From: Nigrospora sphaerica
Lineage: Eukaryota; Ascomycota; Sordariomycetes; Amphisphaeriales; Apiosporaceae
NCBI GenBank assembly: GCA_018287875.1
Contig: JAGVVL010000022.1
Coordinates: 3,410,001-3,474,000, forward strand
Length of the DNA: 64,000 nt
Reading direction: 5' to 3'
The stretch's first letter is position 1. The number at the start of each line of letters is the position of its first letter. Of this stretch, positions 53,727-64,000 are shown piece by piece. The notes below the pieces were generated by a model, which was given only the letters and a program-made list of their open reading frames with translations, did not search any database and had not been told where the DNA came from. The position numbers were made by a program, and so were the translations under genes.

Positions 53727-55996
53727 GCTGGGGGCCGGGGAACGAGTATGTCGCTGAACGGCGGCGAGGAATGGGAGAGCGGGTAAGCGATGGCCACTGG
53801 GTCATATCACAGCCCAAGGAGGGACAGACGGAGGACCCCCTGCTTCATATAGCGTACAGCGCGGGCGGCGAGTATTCGTGTCGCCAGCCGAAACGCGAGT
53901 AACGAGACTCCTACGGGCGGGATACGCGACCGTTTGGTTGCTGGATGGTGGCTTGAACTCAATGGACTTGAATCTCAACGGCCGAAATGCTTGTCGTTCC
54001 GTGCGAGACTGCTAATGACGCTGATGTCAGTGCAAGTCAAGCTGAGAAAGTTCGTGGCAAGTTGGGGCGGGGCCGGGATAGGCAGGGGTAGTGTCACTGG
54101 GTTAGGTACTGTTGGTCGCCGGGACACAGGGGTTTAGCGGGAGTTAGAACGGGATGCCCATTGGATTGAATCTTACCTGCCATTTTACCGAACAGAAGGC
54201 AGTCGGTACTTTAGGTACTATTCTCGCACACATCCTCCATCTGATAAAGGGAGAGGGCTGTATCCAAAGTAACATGAAGACGCTAGTTAGGCAACTACAA
54301 AGTAGACTACAAGTATGCAGCCAGTGGACGTTTGGGCTATGTAAAGTACTCTAGGTAGGGGGTGTATGTGGCTATGTAGGGTTGTATTTGTGGTATGTTT
54401 TGGGCGAGCACGATCGAAAATGGAGGTAAGACCCCGGAAATAGTAGACACGCACGTATGAAGGTAGTAGGTATGTAAGTGCATACGCATCACGACGAGAA
54501 CTCCTCCTCCATTGCTTCCCGTCTGCACCCTCCCCCACACCCTCGTTCACTTGGCGGCACCGAGTCGTAGGCGAATGGAAGCAACACATCTCGATTCACG
54601 AGGGTTGTGGCGCTGGCGGCCAGCGTGTCGGGCCTATGCATGACAGGAGGTTCGGGACAGCGCTTGCTGCAGCCCCGGCTGCCCAGACCGTCGATCCGGG
54701 AATTCATCCATTGTGTGCAGTCGACGGGGCTCCCTGAGCTTGTCGTGGCCCCTGGCCAAGCAACCACTGAACCTTGGCCCCGACGCTCCCGGATACGCGA
54801 CATGGGTGGGCTGGCTGGCAATCCCGCCGGCATTCAGTCCAGCTGATCCGGGACGACCACACCACCCCATATGGATGGCATCTGACACGTGCACCGCATC
54901 GCAAGCTTGCGTCTGTGAGGCGGGCTGTCAGACGACCAGCTTCCCTAAGGAGCGGCTAACTATGCATGGCCTCCGGGCTAGTCTTCCCTATCATTACCAC
55001 ATCGCCGCCATGGAGAGAAGGGAAACAGCGGCGCCGGAACAAGGCCAATGCCCCAGACGAAGCACCGATTTGATTCCAGCACGGCCGTCTGGTCCTAGCA
55101 TTGGAACGTAATGTAAGGTACTGTCACAGGGCTGTTGGGTGCGTCAATTTCCACTTATGAGGGCCCCTCTCTTTGATTCCTTACTGGTCGGTACCTCCAG
55201 ATCCAAAGTGGGAAGCGCATACATCGTCGTACACCGGGCATCTGTGGCTTATCTTATCGTCATGCATCCGGGGCGCTTTCCCCTCCTCCTGGCGTCACAG
55301 GCGCGCAACCAGGCAGCAACCGCGGCTGGCGACTTATTGCTATCAACCAGACCAGACCAAACCTACCTCTTAATACCCTAAGTACTTAACGTAGGAAGTG
55401 ACCACGAAGTGAGCATGGGCATCCCTCAGTTGGGACGACCAGCCAGGCCTCGCTCGAGTGAGCTTTGCCGCTAGTTGCCGCGGTCGCTGTTGTTTTCCCA
55501 GTTTCCCTTCGCTTCGACATCTGTCGGTTTCCATCTTTGTTACTTAGGAACCATCCAGACCTCGCGTGTCTCCAGCTACCTTACCCTCATACCCACCTTC
55601 TAGTTGCCTTACCTTCCATAGTTAGTACCAACCTACCTACTCTCGGCCGAGGACCAGCCAGCCATGCTCGCCCTCCCTTGAACCGTCTCTCCCCGCCGCC
55701 GCCTCACCATCCCCTCCTCCCCTTGACCAGGAGCCCAGACTGCCTGCCTGTGACCATTTATTGTTCCTCGAATGTACCGGGCCCTGCCCATTGCCGCGAG
55801 CACGTGTGTCGCATGCGCATGCCGTGACGGCGCCCAGCCTCTCACTCTTCGCACCGGCAGCTAATCACGGGCCGATTCCTCCCAGACTTCCGCACGCCGA
55901 CCCGAGGTCCTGAAACCCCTCCCCGCCTGACCCGACTGCCCGACCGACCGCCCGAACCGCTGCGTCCCGTTTATGACTACATAGCATACCAGCACC
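53727..55996. other. Intergenic, promoter and CT-rich leader
   Basis: No gene recognised. The last 500 bp are C/T-rich and probably form the promoter and leader of the acyltransferase gene. The other end is the promoter of the divergently transcribed LDAH gene. Confidence 0.45.
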
Positions 55997-57433
55997 ATGG
56001 CTGCCTCGGAGCTCCGTCGCCGCCCCAACGGCAATGCCGCCGGCGACCCTAATCCCATTCCCGCCCCCTCCCTGGGCGGCGCCGACAAGGCAGAGCGTCT
56101 GAAGATCGAACACCCTTCGGGCAAGGCCAAGCACTACCAGATCGTCGCCTTCTTCCGCGCCCTGTCCTGTACTATGTACTTCATGTGCGGCGCTTTGGCG
56201 TAAGGCGCGCCGTTCTTCCCGATCTCGTATCATAGCCCTCCTGTCTGACATGAACTTCCTCCAGCATCCATTTGACCCAGTTCCTCGGCCTTCCCCTCTA
56301 CGTTCTCAACCGCGAGCTCTACTATGCCTATATGGCCCTCACGAAGCAGTCCTTCGGCCTCCTGGTCACGACCATGACACACTGGTGGGCACCGACAACC
56401 ATAAGAATCAGCGGCGATGCATCAGTTGCCGGTCAGCTGAGCCTGACGCCCGACGGCCGGGTGGAGTGCGCCTTCCCAGAGCGCATGGTTATGATTGCGA
56501 ACCACCAGGTATGCGTGCTCTCTTGGGGAGCCGGCTCGCGCATGCGGTCAAAACCATTAACCTGGCCTAGATTTATACCGACTGGTTATATCTCTGGTGG
56601 GTGGGCTACACCGGCAACCCTCAGATGCATGGCCACCTCTACATCATCCTGAAAGAGTCAATCAGGTACATCCCCGTCATCGGACCCGGATGCATGTTTT
56701 TCAGTTTCATCTTCATGTCGCGCAAGATGACCACCGATCAGCCGCGACTGGCATATCGCCTCAATAAACTCAAGAACAGACGTGTCGGGCCCGACCACGA
56801 GGAGTACTACGACCCCATGTGGCTTTTGCTCTTCCCGGAGGGCACCAACTTGTCGGACAACGGCCGGGTCAAGTCGGGCAAGTGGGCAGAGAAGATGGGC
56901 ATCCGGGATTGCAGGCATCTGATGCTGCCCCGGAGTACCGGAACATTCTTCTGCCTCAACGAGTTGAAGGACACGGTCGACTATGTCTATGATTGCACTG
57001 TGGCCTACGAAGGCGTTCCGTAAGTTGACGGCCTCTGCTTTCCCTAGCTCTACCGGGTCACTGACTTGTATTCAGCCGAGGGGGATACGGTGAGGAGTAC
57101 TTCACCATCTCGAGCACATTTTTTCACGGCCGCCCACCCAAGTCGGTCAACTTCTACTGGCGGCGCTTCGCTCTGGCCGACATGCCCCTGGACAACCAGG
57201 AGAAATTCGACCAGTGGATGCGTGAGCGCTGGTACGAGAAGGATGACCTGATGGAGCAGTACATCGCCACGGGGCGCTTCCCAGCGAACGGGGCTGGGAT
57301 TAAGGGCCACCTCGAGACTGAGGTACGCACCAAGTACTGGTGGGAGTTTGGCAAGATCTTCGTCATGCTCGGCGCCTTCGGGTTGATCTTTAACACGATG
57401 CTACGATTGCTGCATTCGCTCCAGGGCGCCTAG
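55997..57433 (+). CDS. 1-acylglycerophosphate acyltransferase (LPLAT family, PSI1/LCLAT1-like)
   Basis: Four exons (55997-56199, 56265-56508, 56571-57019, 57076-57433) encode 417 aa. The acyltransferase motif I, NHQIYTDW, is built across the exon 2-3 junction and supplies the catalytic His and Asp. Motif III is FPEGTNLS near residue 230. GHLYIILKESIRYIPVIGPG and FSFIFMSRKM match yeast Cst26/Psi1 and animal LCLAT1. Hydrophobic segments near residues 48-75 (IVAFFRALSCTMYFMCGALA) and at the C-terminus (IFVMLGAFGLIFNTMLRLL) anchor it in the ER membrane. Family members remodel the sn-1 acyl chain of phosphatidylinositol or acylate lysophospholipids. All three introns have CTGAC or TTAAC-type branch sites. 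Which lysolipid is used is inferred. Confidence 0.92.
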
Positions 57434-58197
57434 GGCGGACCTTGCCAGTCGCCCTTGATGAGGCGCGCCGGGTCGCTCTGGACGGCTCCGCGCCACAGCT
57501 CACTCGACATGATTCGTCACGGCTTCAGATGAGGGGGTTGCTCCGCGCCTGGGTCAGCGAGAGCACCATGATGGCCGGGCGTGGCCGACGAGATGGGAAT
57601 GAATGATACCACAGACGTAGATTGGCGTTTTGCGAGTCGGCCCTCTTTTGGGTAAGGAGGCGAGTCTGGCACGAATGCATGTTGGTTTCAGCGGTCTCGC
57701 GAATTGCCAAATTTTACACAACTTCACTACTCCAATAACCACAGCGCAAGTACTCGCTTGGACATGCGGCGATTGGAACCCCTGCACCCTGGCTCCCGCA
57801 TCCCGTCTATTTGAGTAGGCTCGCAGGGTTAGCGTTCGGGATAGGGGGCCAACATTCGTCCCTGTCGCCATTTGGAGCTATGAACTTCGGTATAATGGAT
57901 CAATCTACATTAGTAATTAATTACCTGCCTACCATGAAAATACAAGAAGCGCTTGTGCATGAACACGGGGGTCTTGTCCGTTAAAACTTTGCTTAGAACT
58001 TCGTCTTTGGCAAGCTGCAGCCGTCACCGGTGTCGATTAGATCGACGCTCCAGAATAGACGAAAGAGAGCCGCCGCTCATTTGCTCAGAACACAAGGCGT
58101 AGTTACGTCGGGTAGTTCGTATAGTGGCGTCTTTGCATAATATCTACAATCGAAGAAGACATGTACCAGTGCGTCCGCAGCTCGACGGTGTCGATTT
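57434..58197. other. Intergenic, convergent 3' flanks
   Basis: Lies between the acyltransferase stop and the stop of the minus-strand oxidoreductase. No coding signal recognised. Confidence 0.4.
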
Positions 58198-59362
58198 TTA
58201 CAGCTGGATCTCCTTTCCAGCCTTTCCACTCTCGCGGACGGCCTCGATGATGCGCAGCACGTTGCAAGCCTGCGAGGCCGGCACGGGGACGTCCTCGGCG
58301 CGGCCGCTGGCCAGGGCGCCGGCGAAGAGCTCGTAGATGCGGCGGTACGTCGGGGGCTCGACATTGGGGCAGTCCGTCTCTTCGATCTGGCCGTCGGCGC
58401 CCAGGAGGGCCAGCTTGCCGGCCCACTCGGGGCCCTCGCGGGCAAACTGGGCGTCATGAATGGACATGCCGCCCTTGATCTGGGGCTCCTGGGTGTCGAG
58501 GCCCGTCTTGCGGTAGCTGCCCTTGGTGCCACGGATCCAGAAGCGCGGCTGCTGGACCTCGACGCTCAGCACGCCAATGCGCACCAAAGCCATCATGCCG
58601 TTGGCGTAAAACAGCTGCGCCGTCAGGCTGTCGATGTCGGCGCTGTCCTGGTTGCCCTGTGCGAACTGGCCCTGGCGCTGGCACACGAACTTGGCAAAAA
58701 CGCTCTGCGGCATACCAAAGAGCGCGTAGACCTGGTCGATCAGGTGTGTGCCCAGGTCGTAGACAGGGCCGCCGCCCTCGCTCACGGGCACGATGCCCTT
58801 CCAGTTGGTCGGCGACTCCATCTTGTAGCGGTCAAAGTGCGTCTCAAACTCGACAATGCGGCCAAGCTTGTCCTCCTTCAACAACTTCTGGACCGTGACA
58901 AAGTCAGCGTCCCACCGGCGGTTCTGGTACACACATAGCAGGAGACCCTTCTCCTTGGCCAGGTTGGCGAGCTGGTCGGCCTCGGCCGAAGTAGGCACAA
59001 AGGGCTTCTCGACGAAGACATGCTTGCCGGCCTCAAGCGCCTGCTTTGTATAAGCAAAGTGCGTGGGCGGTGTCGTGCAGAGAACGACGACCTGGACGTC
59101 AGGATCGGCGACGAGAAGGTCGAAGGAGGTGTAGTGCTTGAGATCGGGGTAGTCGGCCGGGGCCGAGTCGTCGGGCTTGGGGCTGCGCTGGACAATCGAG
59201 TGCAGCTTCAGCGAAGGAGTGTCGTTGATGAAGGGGATGTGGAAGACCTTGGCAGATACGCTAAACCACGCTGGCGTCAGCTTCAGGGTGCAAGTCGGCG
59301 GGGTGGGAACTCATGTCTTACCCGTAGCCCACGACGCCCACGTTGAACTGCTTTGAGGCCAT
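58198..59362 (-). CDS. GFO/IDH/MocA family NAD(P)-dependent oxidoreductase
   Basis: Two exons on the minus strand, 59362-59322 and 59260-58198 (61-nt intron), encode 367 aa. The Rossmann start MASKQFNVGVVGYGVSAKVF is formed across the intron. Then VVVLCTTPPTHFAYTKQALE and HVFVEKPFVPTSAEAD give the conserved EKP lysine motif near residue 100. The C-terminal GFO_IDH_MocA_C domain has NRRWDADFVTVQKLL near 130 and GGGPVYDLGTHLIDQ near 175, with D and H at the usual catalytic positions. It resembles fungal enzymes annotated as oxidoreductases acting on sugars or inositol-like polyols. No signal peptide is present, so it is probably cytosolic. Substrate unknown. Confidence 0.92.
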
Positions 59363-60719
59363 GGTGGACATTTAGTCTGTTCCTTTTGGCGATCGATCAA
59401 GTTGGAAGAGGTGCTGCCGTCGGGATGCCTGTCGTCAAGTGCAGATGGATATGAACAGCGGGTGGCGTGCATGGCGGAGGCTGGCTGGGCTTCATTTTAT
59501 AGCTGTGTTGGTGCCGGCGATGCTGCGTGGCCGTCCAAGGGGCTTCGTCACCGAAAGAGCTCAACATTGCACCCCTCTCTTGTAATGGCTACTCCGCAGC
59601 GGGGATGGGGGGGAGCCTGGATCAGTCTGTTTACTGTGTATGTACTAAGGTATGGAGCGCCAGGACATACCCAGGCTGGCGGGGTCCCTGGGGCTCCCCG
59701 ACTAGAACCCCCCGCCAATCGTCGCTGTTCCTGGGGCCGTCTCGTTTCCCCTTTCGGTAGGAATAGCAGTTGGACGATGCCACTGGCACGTCCCTAAAAA
59801 GTTCGGACCGACTTGGCTGCGACAGTCAACGAGCGGAAGCTAGCCCCTGGGCTGGGAGGTCAAGCTCAAATGGCCTTTGTGAATGATTTCCAATCCATAT
59901 GGCAGAATTTTCGCCCCGGCGGCCGGCGAGACGAAAAGAGAAGGACGAAGAGTTGGCGTAGCGTCTCAATTGGCAGAGTCAGAAGAGGATCCGTCTTGCG
60001 GCCGGGATTTCCAGACCAGCCACCAGATGAGCCGGTTGGTGAGGTGAGAAACGAGTCATTCTGAAGTCCAGATAAGAGGTTGGCTGAGTCGAACTGGGCA
60101 GGGCGAAGTGGAGGAGGGGGGATACGAGAAGGGTCATCGCGAATGGAATGGAAAGACGTTCATCGGCCCAGAGTTGAGTTCCTGGTAATGGAATGCAGGT
60201 GCAGGTGCATTGGATGATTATTGCTGTTGTGTGATTGGCTCTCGCAGTTGCTGCCGCCGTGGGATTGGAGGTCTTGCGGGGAAGCAGCGCTGGACATTTC
60301 ACCGGTGATTTGGCTACGCCCATCGTCTCTAACGAATACCGTCATACCTTCAATAGTAGTAGTCCATTCACATACACCCACCGCACCACCACACGCGCGG
60401 AGAAAGCTTTGTCACGGCCTTCAGCGCTTGGGGGACCCAGTTTGACGCCGATTCACCACCTGTGCCATCTATTACCTGCACGCGAGACCTTCCGTAGGCG
60501 CAGACTTCGGCCGGGAACTTCTCGCGACTGGTGCTCGCCACGGCCATGAAGACCTGAAGCGCCCCGCCCCAACGGAAACGTCGTGGGTAGAGACGGGAAT
60601 GGCACCGGCTGGACACTTGAGGACCATGACCAGCCCGCTCCAGGGAACGAAAGAGAACAAACAGCCGCTGGACTCGACCGTCGTCTAACAAACCCAAAGC
60701 CCACGCCACCCACAGAAGC
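59363..60719. other. Divergent promoter region, no gene recognised
   Basis: The two flanking genes are transcribed away from each other, so this 1.36-kb stretch should hold both promoters. No coding signal is apparent. Confidence 0.45.
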
Positions 60720-62087
60720 ATGTTTCGGCTTCGCGCCTCCCTGCCCTCCGGGGCTTGCCGAAGCTTCGTGCGAAGCTTTTCGGCCACGACACGCCGCCCC
60801 GAGATCCGCGGCACCGCCGCCCTTCCCGAACGCCTCGTGCCCCGTTACCGAGACAGCCCGACCTCGTCGCTGCTGTCGCTCGAATGGCCCGAGCCGCCAC
60901 GCAATGTCTTGATTATCCCCAAGCTCCACGCGCCGCACGTCATCGCCTCGACCATCGAGCTTGCCAAGCACCTCCACGGCGAGTACCCGAACCTCCACTT
61001 GCTCTTCGAGCACCGGATTGCTTCGGCCATACACGAATCGCTGCCCTTTCCCATCTACAGCTCCGAGCCCACGCAATTCCTGGACAAGACGGATCTTGTA
61101 GCTACCCTGGGCGGCGATGGAACCATTTTGCGCGCAGCCAGCTTGTTCAGCCTGTGCACTTCGGTCCCGCCCATCCTATCCTTCAGCATGGGTACCTTGG
61201 GGTTCCTGGGCGAGTGGAAATTCGAGGAATACAAGCGTGCGTGGCGGGACGTATACATGAGTGGGAGCGTTGTTACCCATAGCGACCTGCAGGGCCCGCA
61301 CACGCAGACCGCCACCAACACTCGGCTCAGCCACGAACCCGACGAGCTTCAGCGCCGGTACGACGGCTGGGCCAGCGTGCGCGGCAAAAGTATGGGCGCC
61401 AACCGAGCCTCCAAGATCCTTCTCCGCCACCGCCTGAAAGTGGGCGTTTACGATGCCAACGGCGTGAATGTCAACGAGCAATTCATGTCCACTTCGAGTG
61501 CCGCTTGCCCCGTGCCTCCGGCGACAGACGAATCGGCGCATACGGGAGAGCCTGCTGTTCCCGACCTCCACGCCATCAATGAGCTGGTTATCCACCGCGG
61601 GCCCAATCCGCACCTGGTCATCGTCGATGTCTACGTCGGCAGCCGCTTCTTGACTGAAGCCGTGGCCGACGGTATTTTGATCAGCACGCCTACGGGCTCG
61701 ACGGCCTACTCCCTCAGCGCCGGGGGTACTATTATTCACCCCCTAACTAAGGCCATGTTACTCACCCCCATCTGTGCTCGCACGCTAAGCTTCCGCCACC
61801 TCTGCTTGCCACTTAATAAGAAAGTGGTGCTCAAAGTCAGCAAGAAGAACAGAGGCCGTGAGCTCGAGGTGAGCTTGGATGGCAAGCGGCGGGCTGGCGT
61901 CACCGTAGGCATGGAGATCCGGGTCACAGGCGAATTGGTGGGGAAGAGCGCTGAGGCCGGCGGTACCTGGGCCGGGGGCGTACCTTGCGTCATCCGGAGC
62001 AACGGCCAGGGAGACGAGGGCGAGGACGATGACGGCTGGGTCGGTGGTCTCAACGAGAGGCTGAAATTCAACTACCCTGTAGGCTGA
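60720..62087 (+). CDS. NAD+ kinase, probably mitochondrial (POS5-like)
   Basis: Intron-free, 455 aa. The N-terminus MFRLRASLPSGACRSFVRSF is rich in Arg and Ser and lacks acidic residues, which is typical of a mitochondrial presequence. The NAD-kinase signature LVATLGGDGTILRAASLF is near residue 125, MGTLGFLGEWKFEE near 160, the NE motif in HAINELVIHRGP near 285 and TPTGSTAYSLSAGG near 325. All catalytic elements look intact. It phosphorylates NAD(H) to NADP(H), supporting mitochondrial redox defence and biosynthesis. There is an acidic insert near the end (GDEGEDDDGWVGG). Mitochondrial targeting is inferred from composition. Confidence 0.92.
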   Translation: MFRLRASLPSGACRSFVRSFSATTRRPEIRGTAALPERLVPRYRDSPTSSLLSLEWPEPPRNVLIIPKLHAPHVIASTIELAKHLHGEYPNLHLLFEHRIASAIHESLPFPIYSSEPTQFLDKTDLVATLGGDGTILRAASLFSLCTSVPPILSFSMGTLGFLGEWKFEEYKRAWRDVYMSGSVVTHSDLQGPHTQTATNTRLSHEPDELQRRYDGWASVRGKSMGANRASKILLRHRLKVGVYDANGVNVNEQFMSTSSAACPVPPATDESAHTGEPAVPDLHAINELVIHRGPNPHLVIVDVYVGSRFLTEAVADGILISTPTGSTAYSLSAGGTIIHPLTKAMLLTPICARTLSFRHLCLPLNKKVVLKVSKKNRGRELEVSLDGKRRAGVTVGMEIRVTGELVGKSAEAGGTWAGGVPCVIRSNGQGDEGEDDDGWVGGLNERLKFNYPVG

Positions 62088-63530
62088 GCATTCCGCCTGC
62101 GGGACAGATGTACCGGCGGGCAGCAACAGCGGGCAGGGGACACAGCGTATGCCGGCTCGTGGAAACATCCAAAGGGGCTTCTGGTTGCGATATGAGCGAG
62201 CATGCAAGATGGACAGAAGACGCACCAACGCGGAACTCGATGTACTGTCATTGATCGGTCAATTTTTGACTCGGGCGAGCGACCCACGTCTTGTTGGTTT
62301 GGCCCCTTTCGCGATGTTGGTGGACGTCGTGTAGTATTAAAACCTACGGATTTTTGCTTTCGGGGTCCGTCCCGGTAGCCTGTCCGAGGACGAGCAATTT
62401 TGATACCCAATCCCACTTCATTTCATCCGATTGCCAGCGCGGTCGACTTGCCTAGCTGGGTTCGTAGGCCTGCTTTAAGCACGCGAGACTGGATAGAAAT
62501 CGATTTTTTTAATAAATAAAAAAAAAACAACTTCACCGACTTTGGGACTTCAAAAAGCACTTGTTGGGAGCCGGTTGCCGCTCCAAACGGCGCCACCGCT
62601 AGCGTATCGGCACCTGGATCCACGTGGATGGTAAGCCCGACTGGGTTTTTGGATCTACGGCAAGGGAGATGAGAGCCCCCCAAAAGAGGAAATGGCCTTT
62701 GACGGTGGCCTGGCAGCCTGCAAACCGGCTGTGTTCGGGGGGACCATCCGTTGTGGCCTCGGGAATAGGGGAAGAACGTCCGTCACGGCCTCGCGGATTA
62801 GGGGGACAATTTCCCGTCGTAACCTCGAGTGTGCGTCGGGGTCATTGATGATGCTTAGAGGCGGGTTGTGATGAAGCCGGGAACTGGACCAGTAAGGACT
62901 CCTTTACCATGGCTCCTGCCCCTGGAGCCGGGCGTGCCATAGTCTTGACGCAGCACAGCGCCGGCGGGGGGAACAATGATCCTCAAATACCGGCGTGCCT
63001 TTTCATTTTCCTTTGTTTCCCCGTAACGACCCGCGCAAAACCTCCGCAGGTTTGCTGGGGAACCGGCTAGAAGTTGCGCGTCCTTCGGAATAGGTGATGA
63101 TGACGTCGTCGTCCGACGTGATCTGGCCGGGGCGCTAGGGAGCCCTATCGGGCAAGATCCACGCCCGCTTCCCTTCGGTGCAATTCCAAGCCCGCAAGGG
63201 AAAACGTTTGGCCTCGGTGGGGAAGCGTCTTGGGTAAGCGGAAACCCCACCGCCGACTCCCTTCTTTCCCCTGGGGCTAACAAAGGCTGCGGAAGCTTGT
63301 ATGCTGTAGGAGGCGCACGCCGTCCGGGACACGGCGTGTCTTCGGGCCCGTTATTGCTCCATCCGGGTCGTACGAAGGCTGGATGGGAAGAAGCCCCTGG
63401 CTGATTAATCAGGGCCGGGCGAAACCCTCCCAAAAAAAAAACCGGGATTGCATCACGGGCGGCCAGGCCGGTCGAGTGTCCCCCCACCCGGCGGGCGCCG
63501 CTCGGTCGATATCAGGGCTCGTCGTGTGAG
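62088..63530. other. Intergenic, promoter of the terminal gene
   Basis: No coding region recognised. Contains an A-rich stretch near 62509-62528. Its 3' part is the promoter of the flavin oxidoreductase gene. Confidence 0.45.
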
Positions 63531-63538
63531 TATATAAG
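63531..63538 (+). promoter_or_regulatory. TATA box of the flavin oxidoreductase gene
   Basis: TATATAAG lies about 200 bp upstream of the ATG at 63730, followed by a leader containing CA repeats. Confidence 0.6.
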
Positions 63539-63615
63539 TCGGAGGGGAGCGCAACCCCGTCGTCTGTTTCCCCGGCCAAGTGGTAGAGCAGGAATCATTA
63601 GCAGCCTTTCGTTAG

Positions 63616-64000
<385 letters not shown>

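Overview
The window looks like a nuclear segment of a filamentous ascomycete, most probably a Sordariomycete. The genes are split by 47-120 nt introns with GT...AG ends and CTAAC/CTGAC-type branch sites. They encode typical fungal families: a Zn(II)2Cys6 regulator, CFEM-GPI protein, GH6 cellobiohydrolase with CBM1, GT71 mannosyltransferase and NACHT-type NLRs. Coding DNA is GC-rich. Roughly 10-20.5 kb is visibly AT-richer and repeat-laden. Intron models below were built by eye; nearly all keep the reading frame exactly (summed exon lengths divide by three).

Layout. 1.7-4.6 kb: Zn2Cys6 transcription factor whose zinc cluster is divided over three exons. 8.0-9.0 kb: SMP-30-like beta-propeller. 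9.7-10.4 kb: decayed gene remnant. 10.69-20.15 kb: a 9.46-kb block bounded by inverted repeats (at least 380 bp each, first 42 bp identical, TA at both outer ends). It holds a broken gene of an uncharacterised fungal family, a disrupted Tc1-type transposon and a HeLo-like/NACHT/WD40 NLR with 11 nearly identical WD repeats. 20.6-25.3 kb: FAD-linked oxidase, HD-domain cyanamide hydratase-like gene and AP-2 mu adaptin. 27.6-37.2 kb: GH6 cellobiohydrolase, P450 relic, PsiD-like phosphatidylserine decarboxylase-family enzyme and GH36 alpha-galactosidase. 37.4-41.9 kb: GT71 mannosyltransferase and CFEM-GPI protein. 46.4-50.0 kb: second NLR, with an alpha/beta-hydrolase domain that has lost its nucleophile serine. 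52.7-63.98 kb: lipid-droplet serine hydrolase, membrane O-acyl (LPLAT) transferase, GFO/IDH/MocA oxidoreductase, mitochondrial-type NAD kinase and the start of an Old-Yellow-Enzyme family gene.

How it fits together. Most housekeeping genes are independent single units with no operon logic. GH6 and GH36 are secreted plant-polysaccharide enzymes. The two NLRs belong to the family that controls heterokaryon incompatibility and programmed cell death in fungi. The most interesting region is the inverted-repeat-bounded block: a diversifying NLR sits inside a transposon-like unit, close to genes that carry RIP-like C-to-T stop mutations.
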